Source of the DNA: Chlorokybus atmophyticus
Taxonomy: Eukaryota; Streptophyta; Chlorokybophyceae; Chlorokybales; Chlorokybaceae
DNA length: 64,000 nt
Assembly (NCBI GenBank): GCA_009103225.1
Contig: RHPI01002990.1
Span: 650,347 to 714,346 of the forward strand
Direction: 5' to 3'
Shown: piece by piece, positions 11,401 to 23,247 of the stretch
Layout of the letters: the number at the start of each line of letters is the position of its first letter
How positions within the stretch are numbered: the stretch's first letter is position 1
The notes under the pieces: model-generated
Seen by the model: only the letters and a program-made list of their open reading frames with translations
Databases searched by the model: none
Told to the model about the DNA's origin: nothing
Translations under genes and position numbers: made by a program

Positions 11401-14400
11401 ACTTCTTTGTGTTGACAGGAAGCAAACGACATCAAGCAAGCACCGAAGAAGCTGAGCTGGCTGGCAAGGGAGAAGGTGCCACTGCATTTGTCAGTGCACA
11501 AAATAATTGGTGGACTAAACATGTGGCGGTTGCAGGCATTCATAAGATCCGCTTGAAATTGGGCACTGCCAGTATTCCTAAGAGCCCAGAAGATGCCGGA
11601 ACCCCGACAGCGGGCATGGAGGTTGTCACATCATGTGCAGCTGATGCCGTTAATGACTGCTGTATTAACACTGACAACGCAATAGGTAGATTACCAGCCA
11701 ACATCGCAAGTTGATGCGCCTGCAAACATCCCTGCTGCAGCCTTAGAGCCACAGCAGCATGCTGGGGAGATTGGGGCTGGCCCTGGACAACAGGTAATGT
11801 TGTCTTATGTCGACCTAGCACTGTTTCATCGGCCATTGGAACCTAATAGCAGCCATGACGCTTGCATATCGCCTGAACTGGTGGTTGCAGGTTTCAAGTG
11901 CTCCTCTGGTTGTCATGCATGCAGTTCAGAGTCCGCATGAGTCAATCATCTCCGCTGCTGCTGCGGATACTGCAGCAGCAAGTGGGCGCGTCACGGCGTC
12001 ATCAGGTATGGGTTGAAGCTCAGAACATTGTCAGCGAGCTGAGGGTTCAAGAAGCTGTATGGTATGTGACAGGTGCACCTCAGCTGGAGAACATCTCGCA
12101 AGGACATGCAGGCAATGCCGAGCAGACACAAGCAGCAGGGGAGCCAACCGCCACCCAACATGGAGATCAAGGCGCAGGTGGTGAAAAGGACAAAGCAAAG
12201 GAGGTTGAGAAGGACAGAGATAGAAAAGAAAGGGAGATGGAACTTTACAGAGTGCCTGCGCATGCTGGTTGGTTCCAATGGGACCATATACATGATTTGG
12301 AACGAAGGGGTGTACCTGAGTTCTTCAACGGCAGATCAGAGTCAAAAACTCCCAAGGTATAGTGAATCGGAGTACAACTTAGCTTCAGGCCGTTTTGCTT
12401 TCATAAGTTGAATCTAAGCCTGTTCTACACAGATGTACAAACAATATCGAGACTTCATGATCAACAAGTTTAGGTCAAATCCATCCCAACCATTGCCATT
12501 CAGTGAGTGTCGGAAGTACTTACTGGGAGACGTCAACGCCATGTTGAGAATCTACCAGTTTCTGGAGCGATGGGGTCTTATCAACTACGTCCCTGCCAGG
12601 CCACGCACTGCCCCTGGTGATGGTGGGCGTCGGCCACCAACACCCACTGTAAGCTTACACTCTGGTGTGCATTCTTTAGAGACTGCATGAAGTGCCCATG
12701 GGAATTGTTTCTGTGCTTTGCAGGTGGAGCGCGAAAGTGTGTCCGGCATGCTTGTCAGCACGCCTGCTGTCCCGCCTCTTACAAGCCTTTACCAGTTTGA
12801 GGCCAGACCTCCCAACATGCTGCAAGCTGCTGAAGACATGCGGCTCAGTACGCGGCGCCAGGCTTACGGCGCCGTGCTGACCTCGGCTCCTGGTGCGCCT
12901 GGCAATGTTATAGAGTATCACTGCAACTTCTGCCGGAACGATTGTTCTGCTTGTAGATATCATTGTCACACTCAGGTAAGGCTTGGCTTCTTGCACTCTG
13001 TATGAGATTGATTTGACACATGAGTGAGCATTGACAACCACATGTGTTGGTTCACTTCCAGCCAGATGTTGACCTTTGTCCCAACTGCTTTGCCAATGGC
13101 CGCTTCCCCGCATCCACTACAACAGCAGACTTCATACGGATGGATGCATCTCAAGAGGCCAACCGTAGCAGCAGCCAGGACTGGACAGACCAGGAGACGT
13201 TGCTCCTGCTAGAAGCGTTGGAGCTGTATGGTGCGTGCCAAGCACGAGGCTCATGCATGATAAAAGACAATGTTTGCTATAAAGCATATCACCCGCATGC
13301 TACACACCTCATGAAGACTTGCGTTGACTTAGTTGATCACACTCGCAGGAGACAAATGGGAAGAAGTTGCGGAACATGTCGGCACGAAGAATAAGGCGCA
13401 GTGCGTCCTTCATTTTTTGAGGCTTCCAATTGAAGACCAGTTTTTGGATGAGATTGAAGCGGGAAATGGTGGTGTGAAGTTGCCGACAGCACCAGCAGAA
13501 GCGGCTTCTGCTGCATACGGGGTTGTTTCCAATGGTGCAGCTCCAGCCAATACAGGTAGTGCCATCACGACAGCCGCACCACATGCGGTTCAAGTGGAGG
13601 CAGACGAAGATGTTGTGCCTTTTGCAGATGCGTCAAACCCAATCATGGCTCAGGTGGGTGTGTTGCAGTTATCCCCGAGGGCAACATGCATGTAGATGAA
13701 GGCGCAGTTCAAGCTGATGCTCATGTTGTCAGGTTGCCTTTCTAGCATCGACAGTCGGGCCTCGAGTGGCTGCGGCCGCAGCGCAAGCTGCATTGCAAGC
13801 GCTTGTAGCAGAAGAGCCATCCCTGGAACGAGATGCAGCAGAAGAAGCCTTGCACAATGCCAGAGCCGCAACCAAGCCCTCTACAGAACCTGCTAGTATG
13901 ACCCATGCATCTCTCAAAGTTGTAATGTTGGTTAACACTGCAGACTTGAGCTTAAGCATTGACACTGCCGCGACTAGTACCTGTCAGATTGCCAAGCACG
14001 TGACGTGGTTTTTAATGTATGTTCCTGACAGGCATGCCAGCTGTTCCCGAAGCAAAGGCAGAAGTTCAGCCTGGGGCATCCGCAGAAGTTTTGCCTTCGC
14101 CAGCCGTGAAACTCGATGTACAGTCAGATGTTGCTCCACGGCCGGAAGAGCCGCGGGTGCCTGCCGTGTCCCCGCAACCAGACGCTACTACTCCTAAACC
14201 CGATGAGCCTGCCCCGATGGTCACAGACATGCAGCCGGCAGATGCATCAAGTGCTCCTGCTGCTCCCGAGGATGCAAAGCTCACCGATGCCGCGCTCAAG
14301 TCATCTGCAGTGGATGTTGCAATGACGGCAGCACAAGCATTTGCGGAGCAGACCATTAGAGAGAACGCTCAAGATGCCTCACCCAAGGCAACAGAAGCCG

Positions 14401-15575
14401 CGAGAGACGAGCCTCCAGGCGTCCTGTCAGCAGTCAAGGTCAAAGTTGCTGCAGCTACTGCGCTAGCGGCGGCTGCTGTTAAGGCGAAGGTAACTCTGCA
14501 GGGCTTTTGCAATAATATGCTCAATGCTTTCCAAGGCTTCAGTGCGAAGGCGAGGTTGATGTGTTGTCAACCTGATGCAACACTCCGTTAGCTCTGTTGA
14601 CTCAGCCAACAGCATGTGTGCCTGGAGCCTAAAGTGTTTGTCCATCTGCAGCTGCTAGCCGATCAGGAAGAAAGAGAGATACAGCGCTTGGTAGCTACTG
14701 CTATTGAAAACCAGTTGAAAAAGGTGGAGCTAAAGTTACGCCAGTTTGACGAGCTAGAGACGCTGCTAGAAAAGGAGAAGGAACAGGTGGGTGCGTTGAT
14801 GCGTGCGCAATGGTGGCGGAGGTGCTTGTGTGCGCATTTGCTTTTCCTATTTTGCATTGGCTGTGCGAGGCAACAAGCCATGACTATAGCAGTTGCACGT
14901 TCCACCACAGTGCATTGCCCGTGACTGGTTGAGACCAATGCAATGACAGGTGGAGCGCGCAAGGCAGCAACTATACGCGGAGCACTTGCATTTTGCAGCT
15001 TCTCGGCTCGCACCACCACCCATCCCGACCACTACCTCAGCTGCTCCCAAGCCCATCATCCCAGGCGCACAGCAGGTGACACTGACGCAGCCAGCAAAGC
15101 CGCTGACGCCCAACCTCAACTTGCCAGCCAGCCAAGCTCAGGCTCGTCCATCATCATCATCATCATCGCTACCAGAAGCGTCCCAGTCTCAAGCCGCTGG
15201 AGCAGCACAGGATCGCATGGCCTCCGCATCAGCAGGTTGTTGAACACTCTTGTCAACTGATAGACCCCCCACCCCCACCCCACCCCACCCACCCACACAT
15301 TGTACTCGCTTGCTGTAGGTGTGGCAGCTTCACCAACAGATGATCAAGCAATTGGTGCTCAGTCAGACTTTGGGCCAGGTGGGTTGGGGGTCCTATCATC
15401 AGGTCCTGTTGCGACGCCAGCTGGAGCAACCTTGCAAGCTGATGTGGGTCTAGGACCAAACATTGCTGTGAACTTGGGTCCCGACACAACGGAGATGGAT
15501 ATGGAGGACGAGCCCACCGACACGTTCAACCTTCTCAGCGATGCTGACTTGGAGAATGCTACCATGCCGCTATGA
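8485..15575 (+). CDS. SMARCC/SWI3 core subunit of a SWI/SNF chromatin-remodelling complex
   Basis: SMARCC/SWI3 proteins scaffold SWI/SNF remodellers. Supported exons: 8485-8529, 9500-9640, 9724-9921, 10121-10195, 10268-10310, 10414-10572, 10679-10799, a start at 10926, then 11698-11793, 11891-12005, 12073-12356, 12433-12648, 12724-12975, 13062-13230, 13349-13653, 13733-13895, 14032-14489, 14652-14786, 14950-15235 and 15319-15575. The N-terminal module matches animal SMARCC: VMQLLQFQED, WRRFDFQ, VHWWYYPDSYDEWM and a KWLRDTKVFNEWMNE motif. A SWIRM domain follows (AHAGWFQWDHIH...PEFFNG; FLERWGLINY), then a ZZ-type zinc finger (C..C..C..C and C..C pattern across the 12,975/13,062 junction), a SANT domain (DWTDQETLLLLEAL; KAQCVLHFLRLPIED), an Ala-rich helix (VAFLASTVGPRVA) and a leucine-zipper coiled coil (exon 14652-14786). 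Linker exons between 10,960 and 11,700 are not resolved. The first intron holds an assembly gap. Confidence 0.93.
9133..9296. other. Assembly gap (164 N)
   Basis: A run of 164 undetermined bases inside intron 1 of the SMARCC gene. It follows a short C run, consistent with a homopolymer or repeat break. Confidence 1.
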
Positions 15576-16020
15576 CAGGGATGATGGCAGTTGCCATAAT
15601 GAGTGTTATTCTGGTCGCTATAACAGTGGCTTACGGCGGCTGTAAGTTGTTTCTAGCAGCAGGCGAAAGCGGAAAGGACTACAGACTGGTTTGCTCTCGC
15701 TTGACACCAAGGGGTTTCAAGGTCTGTTATTGCACCTATGTGCTCACATGCTTGATGGCAGTGAGGCGAATGCAACTTGTGGCGTGCATTGGTGAATGTC
15801 GCAGATGGCAAACAATGTTTGCGCATCTGCAGGTGTTCTGTTTAAATAACACACCATGAGACTCAGGCTGCCACCAAGCGCATTGGGTTCTTGTGTGGCA
15901 TGCATTGCTCATGTGACATGTGCAATGTGGCAGTAATGCATAGGCAGCAGCATGCAATACCACAACTCGTTTCGTACCGAAAGAATAATGAGCGCTTATG
16001 TACAGGACAATTACAAAACT
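15576..16020. other. Intergenic region between convergent genes
   Basis: The SMARCC 3' end (+) faces the VPS55 3' end (-) across 445 bases. I see no coding signal; it presumably holds both 3' UTRs. Confidence 0.6.
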
Positions 16021-16849
16021 TCACCAGTCTTCTTCACTGTTGTACGTATTGTAAAACAGCACAGTAAGCGCCAGCACCCCTGCGGAGCTGAGCTCAAACA
16101 ACAGTGCTCCCGTGGTGATAATTGTTGCGTGCCTTAGAATTGCCGGTATGGCAACACTCCCTACCGCAGAAAACCCTGTCAAGAACTTGGCTGCATTCAA
16201 CCACCTGTGCAAAGCAATCACAGTCACTAATGTGTAGTGCAAATATAACATTGTTAATTTTATACCGTCGGCAGTGCTGCTGACGGCAGAATGCACAAGC
16301 GTTGATGTTCACTCAAGGCACATTGCAAGCACTGGTACTGTACCAGTGTACCAGTGGTACACAGGTACACACCTACGGGTTTAATGCTACACATTGGGGC
16401 ACCCATAGCAATGGCAATGCAACCTCTTACCCCGTTTCATCTTCACCACCAAAGCCCACTGAAACATAGTCCGACTGGGAGCCTCCACCGAAAAACAAGC
16501 ATGGCATCGGCGCCAAGACGTACATCATGACTGACAGCAGCAATGTCATTGTAACTTGTTAATCACGCTAATCACATACGTCACATGCAACAGATACTCT
16601 GCAGGATAAGTATGCGTCCATCATGGTCACATGACTCACCGGTCAACATGGGCCACCAGTTATTGTAGAGCGCACACCCCTGGAGGGAACGGCCATGACT
16701 ACGGTGAGTAAGTGGGACGAATTGTGAGTGGCCAATGGAAGATCAACATGGTGGCGTGACGCATACACAGGAAACCAGTGCTTGTGCTGTGCATAAGCAC
16801 TGGTTACTTTACATACCAGAATCTGCAGCAGAAGCCCCACGGAGAACAT
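16021..16849 (-). CDS. VPS55: VPS55/LEPROT-family endosomal membrane protein
   Basis: VPS55 is a small four-span membrane protein that acts with VPS68 in late endosome-to-vacuole sorting. Four exons read 16817-16849, 16640-16679, 16431-16530 and 16021-16204, 357 bases in all, 118 residues plus stop, which is close to the usual family length. Key signatures are CALYNNWWPML in the first loop, YVLAPMPCLFFGG in the second span, and a C-terminal half with WLNAAKFLTGFSAVGS, IPAILRHA and GALLFELSS, ending EEDW as plant copies do (EDEW). Every intron is GT..AG and phases agree. It is convergent with the SMARCC gene. Confidence 0.95.
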
Positions 16850-17987
16850 GACAGCAAGGATGAACAACCTGGGAGAGAAGAAGCAACACGCACAGTTGGC
16901 AAGCAACCTGCTTACAGCTCATACAGATTGCATCCACACAGGCTGCAGCAGCAGCAATTCGCAGTTATGTGTGTCGATTTCATGTGTCATGCAAGAGAAT
17001 GACTGCTTACACTGCGATGTGAACAGGAATTTGCCAATCAGAAGCGATCCCACCGCACATGTAAACAATGCGCGTTAGCTAGCTCATAGCTTATGCAGTG
17101 TGCTCAGCAGAGCTTCAACTGGGAGCCAGGCCTCAACTACTGCTCTATCCTTGTTTCCACGATGTCCTTGCTTGCACGATACTTAAGCATGCAACCGCAA
17201 TTACACATATTTATGATTTTAAGCTGTGCCCCGCTCCGCTCGTTATCCAGCAGTGTACATGTTGCTGTGCGCATAATGCAGCAAAGAGGCTCATACTGTT
17301 GTAAGCCTTTGAACAACCACACATGCGCACGCCGCAGCAAGCAAGCCATTGTTATCGATAGTAATGCTCACCAAAGTATTTCGTCAGCATTAGCTACTGC
17401 ACATGTAACGCAATGCATGCAGTCAACTGATGCTGTTTCTGCTGTGTGCAGTTTAACATTGCTGTGACAACTCAAGCGCTGCTGCTTACAGATGGCAAAT
17501 ATCTCTAGTCTCTGCTTACCGTAGATAATACTGAAAGGGGAAATAATCTAAACTTCATCAAGTGAAGAACACATCCCCAACATATATACAAGCAAGCGTG
17601 TCCGGCATTGTATTACATTTTAGAGACTCTGTTTGTCATCGCTGTCGCTTGCACACTCTCATTTTGCATGTCTTACCTCTGGGCGTCATTGCGGGAGGCC
17701 CGCTCTGCTCAGGCCCAGCAATGTACATGTCTCTCTTCTCCCCCTCCCCTTCCTCCTCCTCCTCCTCCTCCTCCTCCTCGCGGCGGAGGTGGATGAACAA
17801 ATTAACAGCAGCAGCACTGAAAACCCTAAAGTTGCGCAGTTAGTTGACTGCAGTCAAGATAAATGTTTGTAGAAGCAGGTTAGAGCAAACGGCGGCGGCG
17901 GCGGCGGCGGGATTGTGTTAGGAGGACAAGGCGGAGAGTAAGGACGAGGAGGAGGGAGGCAGCAGGAGGGGAAGCGGTTGAGCTGGG
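16850..17987. other. Intergenic region with trinucleotide repeats
   Basis: No gene seen. It includes a (TCC)n tract at about 17,751-17,779 and a (GGC)n tract at about 17,890-17,909 just upstream of the Bud20/ZNF593 start. It presumably carries the promoters of VPS55 and Bud20/ZNF593, which diverge here. Confidence 0.55.
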
Positions 17988-18925
17988 ATGGGGCGGTGTT
18001 CATCGCACAAGACGAAGGGCAAGAAGGGGCACAAGTACCTGCACAAGCAGGCGCGCAGGGCGACGTTCCTGTCCAAGGGTGTCGATCTCATCCACGCGGA
18101 GGTCCGCAAGCTGGTCGATCAGGGGGCCGCCGCAGACAGCGCCACCGCTGTGGACGCCTACGCTGCCGCCGCCCCGCAGGAGAAGGACGTTGATCGACCC
18201 GGGCTTGGCCTCCACTACTGCCTTGCCTGCGAGTAAGCCACAACACGATCAGCCGGTTCAGCTGGGATTGTTGCAGCTAAACTCGGTTGTATCTCGGATG
18301 TGCCAACTCTTCAAGTCTTAATGATAGCAGAGCATAGCGCAATTCGCTATCACATTCAACCTGTACGCGCCCATTGGCTGAGCACGCAGCATGCAATAAC
18401 AACTTCATTTAAAAATGGCATTTCATCTTGCCTATAAGTTGCTCTAAACAGTGTGACAGGGTACTCGCATGTTCAGTGTGGTCAGTGTTGCAGCAGTCCA
18501 ACGAATCAAGCAGACTTGCTTTTCTTGCTGTGCGTTGTTTCGTGTTTCATCTGGTTCATTTACCTGTCACTATGCGCGTCAACCTCAAGCTTACTTACGC
18601 TCATGGCGTCTGTCTGCTGCAGTCGGGACTTTAAAGATGAGGCCGTGCGACTAGAACACACAAGGAGTAAGGCGCACAAGCGAAGGTGAGCTACCATGCA
18701 TACAGAGTTATGTGTACCAACTTGGTTCTATACCTATTCTTGATTCAATTTATCATCATGTCTGTGATCATGATGGCTTTGCCTTGTGCATTGCGCAGGG
18801 TCAAGTTGCTCAATGGACCCGCTCCACACTCGCACTTGGACGCAGAGCTTGCGGCAGACAGAGGCGCACCAGACAATGGTCCGAGGTTACGAGCCGGGTT
18901 GGTCCCTGAGAGTATGCTGACTTAG
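17988..18925 (+). CDS. Bud20/ZNF593 zinc-finger protein (pre-60S ribosome export factor)
   Basis: This family uses one C2H2 zinc finger and basic flanks to bind pre-60S particles and help their nuclear export. Three exons, 17988-18232, 18623-18685 and 18799-18925, total 435 bases, 144 residues plus stop. The start is basic (MGRCSSHKTKGKKGHK, followed by Lys/Arg-rich sequence). A GLHYCLAC motif opens the finger and continues into exon 2 with DFKDEAVRLEHTRSKAHKRR, giving the C..C and H..H ligand set with the family's HxRSKxHKRR ending. The C-terminal exon begins RVKLLNGPAPHS, a position where human ZNF593 has RLKQL. Length fits the family. A (GGC)n tract lies upstream of the ATG. Confidence 0.93.
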
Positions 18926-19940
18926 CGGGGTGTGTGTGTGTGGCAGCGGGATGATGCCGCCGTTCACTCTGTACATAACTTGTTGTGTTGTGGACAATGG
19001 AGTGTGAGTGTTCTTGGAGCATGGTTGAGCGATTAGATAAGCGTTGCGTAGCATCGTTATTATGCAGTTGTGGCTTGGCTGGTAAGCAGATCTTCAATCT
19101 TTAAGTACCAGAGTGCGAATGGCTTGCTAAAGCCTATTTATATAGGCTAGCCAAAGCTGTTGTGTATCAAGGACACGGATTACAACTCTACATTTAGAAA
19201 CAAAGACTTTAACACAAAACTTGCAACTATTGTGAGTAACAACTTGTTCATTCATTGATAGGTCAATATACCATATATGTCACGTGTTGGCTTTGCTGCC
19301 GTAATTATGATGCAATTGCAACGGATCTGTCCATGCATGCCTGTCTGATAATCAACAAGTTGTGATCCTATACAAACAACTTGTGCTTGCACAACATATA
19401 AACATTGCATTTTATTACCGAGAGAGACATGCAAACGAATATAGGACATTTACATGGTCGTTTTCGTGCAATAACTAACATTAAAGCCTTAGAGGTGTAC
19501 ACATTGTCGCTAAATGAGTGATGCATGATACAAAACCACAACGCGATCTCATACATCCACCAGCCGAGAACCATGATTGAGGTATAATCATTCAAATCAA
19601 TTTCACCTTTGGTTAATGTCAGCTGCGACAACTTCACAATATTAGCAGTGGAAAAGCTCATTCTGGGAGGTTTTATTCAGTCACACCTCAACTGCCACGA
19701 CTGATTTAAGCTTATGGCTTGATTATAGTCAAAGGGGCTATCTCTTTATCGTTAGTGTAACGATCCTACACTTGCTTCCCTGCTCGGTGGCGTACCAGAG
19801 TTGTGCACACACATAATGACTTGTCACCGAACACGCGGAAGCGATAGCAGGTGGAGGAGGTCCAGCAACACCACCTCGAGAAGAACACCAGTCCCTACAA
19901 CCCCCACACCACGCTCCCACACTTAACAACACACCACCAG
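18926..19940. other. Intergenic, moderately AT-rich
   Basis: No coding signal. There is a short imperfect hairpin (AGCCTAT/ATAGGCT arms) near 19,128-19,148. The right end runs into the degraded repeat copy that starts near 19,941. Confidence 0.5.
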
Positions 19941-20138
19941 CCCACAAGGGATGTTAGGGGGGGAGCCCCTTGCACATCTCCAAATTATGCACTCCACACA
20001 CAAATGGCTTTGCTGTAGTGCACCAGACAAAGTACCTACACCAAGCCTACACAAACTTATGTACTCACTTGCTGCTCTCCCAACCTGACACATCTATGTC
20101 CAAGACCAAGAAGGCCTTGTTACTGTGTGCTGACCTGT
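19941..20138 (+). repeat. Degraded repeat, copy A
   Basis: It shares the order of several motifs with 21,203-21,432: CCCACAAGGGATG, a G-run followed by GAGCCCCTT, a CACAAATGGC/CACAAGTGGC word, TGCTGCTCTCCCAA and GTCCAAG..., ending in a TGTGCTGACCT word. The copies are about 1.26 kb apart in the same orientation and clearly diverged. The solo LTR lies between them. Confidence 0.65.
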
Positions 20139-20486
20139 CTCATGACATGTCCCACCTAGGAATTCAACATCTCACCTTGCAAACATCAACATAGGTCTTA
20201 AGTGCTTTTTCTAGGCTGCATGTTCAACACAGGACATGTCCCATCACAGGCCATCAACCACAGTATGTCTGCCACAGGACAACACAGGATGCCATTCATT
20301 TAGCTTCCTGCTGCTTGCAGCAAACACAGAATGGCAGTCAGTGTCACATCAACGTCAACTGCCACAGACAGGCCTCATAACAGCAATAGATTGCGCCTGT
20401 GACGTTACCACTACTTACTCACTGGTCGGGGCTTGGCAAACTTGTGCACAAGCACTAAGAATTTACGGATGTCCCACCAGCACCAC

Positions 20487-21067
20487 TGTAACAGATGCCG
20501 GCGTCGCCGCTGACAACCCTTCAATCCTCTACCCTAACACCCACACCGCCGACGACAAGCCTGTTAAGCCGCCGGCAGCATAACGCTGAAGCAGAAGACT
20601 GAATGAGGTCTCATATCTTAATGAGACCTTACATATTAAGAATGTATCACATACATGTGTCTCTATCAAGCTCACAACTAGATAACAACCCATAGATAGG
20701 GTGACCTGTTAGCATTCTAGCATGAGCCAATCATCGCTCAAACACCCAACAATAAGGTACCTAACGATTAGGTACATATCGCGATATCTGGCTATACTGG
20801 TCGCATATATGATGTGCGACCCTAAGTACCTAGGTAGGCTTGAATAGGCGGTTCTACACCCGTTGGGACTTGCAAAAGTGTTAAGCTTTAGTAAGCAAGG
20901 TAAAATATATAAAAAATATATAGTTAATACTTGTTTATACCTCTTTTCTACGATTCCTCGCTTATCAAAGCTTAAACACTCAAAGGTATAAACAAGCTAT
21001 ACTTTATTTATACAAGTTGTGTTATTTATGTAGCAATGATCCCTCTATTATTATTGCTCCCGTTACC
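20487..21067 (-). mobile_element. Solo LTR of the Ty3/gypsy family, inverted relative to the full element
   Basis: Its reverse complement begins TGTAACGGGAGCAATA in the 3' LTR; here the very first base is changed (GGTAAC). The end TGTAAC at 20,487 mirrors the LTR's terminal GTTACA. Internal landmarks shared with the LTRs at 21,810 and 29,802 include the CTCTTTTCTACGATTCCTCGC block and the repeated GGTACCTA motifs. It is flanked by a 5-bp duplication ACCAC (20,482-20,486 and 21,068-21,072), typical of LTR integration. No internal coding region remains, so it arose by LTR-LTR recombination. Confidence 0.88.
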
Positions 21068-21202
21068 ACCACGGTGCAGCACGTGGCAAGGGAAGTTGCA
21101 GCTCAGCACTTATGGAGGAGAGGATGACCCGCGGCCTCTCTACTCAGCTCCAGCTGACACACACACGCCCACAACACCCACGTGCACAACACCACACCCC
21201 AT

Positions 21203-21432
21203 CCCACAAGGGATGAGGGGGGGAGCCCCTTCAATAGTTAACAACCAGGCACCCCACGCACAAGTGGCCCTTTTATAAGGCAAACACACACTGATGTCTG
21301 TATCAGTACTCATCGGATCCCCATCCAGAAATGCAACTTAGCATGTATACTGCATGCTGCTCTCCCAAACTGGTACACACAGGGTGTCCAAGCCTGAGGC
21401 CACATAGGACTTGTCACTATGTGCTGACCTTG
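21203..21432 (+). repeat. Degraded repeat, copy B
   Basis: Second copy of the diverged repeat described at 19,941-20,138, in the same orientation. The pair may be the two LTRs or two domains of an older element that was later hit by the solo LTR; no coding remains support either choice. Confidence 0.6.
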
Positions 21433-21809
21433 TTCCAACATTGGAACCCATAAACTCCAACTTGAGAGTATCAACCACCGCGGATTGTAATGGAATTAAA
21501 AATCCTACCTTGGAGTCATAAACCTAGGCTCTCCGAGTACATATGTACTTGCGGATTGCCAACAGGCACCACTTGCCTTGCGACTGTCCCACCTGTGGCT
21601 AATCGCACTACTACAGTACACATCATGTGGTTTGCTAACTTGGCTCACAATCTTGAAACTGTCACTTCGTGTGGCAACTTACAGTATAGTAACAAAGGCT
21701 CACATGTCATGAGCATTGACTAGCTCTGTGCTAGCTAAGTATAAATGCCTTGTGTAGTGTATCAATACTCAAGGCCTTATAGGCTCAAAGCAGACCGCAT
21801 GAGAGCACA

Positions 21810-22345
21810 TATAGCGGGAGCAATAATAATAGGGTTATTATTGCTACGTAAATAACACATTGTGTATAAACAATACGTTTTGTATAATCAACTAAATATG
21901 CTTATTTATACCTCTTTTTACGATTCCTCGCTTATCAAAAACTATGATGCTTTATTATAGCTTAAATAAGTCTCAATGGGTGTAGAATTGCTTATTTAAG
22001 CCTATTTAGTGTCACATTTTATAAAATGTGACCACTATCTCGTTAGGTACCTTACGATAAGTATCTTTCGATAGGTACCTTATCGATAGGTACTTAATCT
22101 GAGCTATAATTGGCTCACGCTATATTTCCTAACTACCCTATCTGTAGGGTCAATGTCTAGTTGTGAGTTAATAATCGAGAGGTGTATATTTGATATACTC
22201 TTGATAAAAGGTCACATTAAAGTGATGTGACCTCACTTTCAGTTTTCTGTTCAGTGGCGGCCACGCCGCTGAAAGGCTTGTCATAGGCGGTGTGGGTGTT
22301 GGGGTAGAGGATTAAAGGGGCATCACCGACGGTGATGCTGTTACA
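21810..22345 (+). repeat. 5' LTR
   Basis: The left end reads TATAGCGGGAGC where the 3' LTR has TGTAACGGGAGC; the right end is GCTGTTACA in both. The two LTRs align throughout but differ at many positions, so the insertion is not recent. Confidence 0.93.
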
Positions 22346-22416
22346 TTGGTATCTAGGAGTTGGGGGGTGACGTGAGGACTTATAGACGGCGGCGACCTGC
22401 CTCCGGCCAATCAAAA

Positions 22417-22452
<36 letters not shown>

Positions 22453-23247
22453 AGCCTCCCATTCGTCCACGTGCCCTCAAGTGCAAGTTTGCTTCCCTGC
22501 GCTACCTTCACGTCTCAAAAGCCATTAAAGAGGCCGGGTGTGAGGTACCCCCGTACACAGCTTGCCTGCTTGTTAGTGCACGTGTGTGTGGGGATAACAT
22601 TTTATTTTCATGCACACATCAGTGACTGCTTGCTTGCTAGCTGCCAGTGCATGTGTGTGCGTATGGCTTGCACATCATGCAGTGATTGCCACCTGCTTGC
22701 CTGTTGCTTACCTGCTTGCACAGCTGCTTGCCAGTGCATGCGTGTCATACATCACTGCTTGTCATTTTGCTTGCCAGTGCATGTCACAGTTGGTCACTGT
22801 ACGGCTTGCCTGTTGCGTACTTGTGACCTGCCAGCTGCTTTTCTGGGTCGCTTGACCCGGGTCCGCAAGTTCCGGACCCAAGCTGTTCCCAAACCCTCCC
22901 CCTTTGGCTTCGGCTTGGAGATCGGGACTTGGTTATGACAGTTTTGGGGAAATTCTTGGACATTCTGTTCTCAAACTCTATTAGTCTGAAACCCTCCCCC
23001 TCTGGCTTCGGCCTGGAGACTCTCCAATCGGATTGGGACTTGGTTGAAGACAACACAGGGTTAGGACATTTTGGTCCCATTCAGACTTGTTTTGTTTGGT
23101 GACATTCCAAATTAAGCCTTTCCTGTTTTGAGATCGGTTTTGACTCTGTATGTGATTTGAGCAACTTGGGGTCATTTTTATCCTCTCGTTGAACCAGGTC
23201 CATTGGTGAGGTTCTCACCATCCCATTTTGCCTGTTTTTGCAGACAT
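22346..23247 (+). other. Retroelement leader: primer-binding-like site and untranslated region
   Basis: TTGGTATCTAGGAGT directly after the LTR resembles an initiator-tRNA-Met primer site (usual core TGGTATCAGAGC), with mismatches after TGGTATC. The leader also has a (CGG)n tract at about 22,418-22,452, a stretch with recurring TGCTTGCCTG/GTGCATG words (22,560-22,840), and a duplicated block at about 22,889 and 22,987 sharing ACCCTCCCCCT.TGGCTTCG. No open frame here looks coding. Confidence 0.7.
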
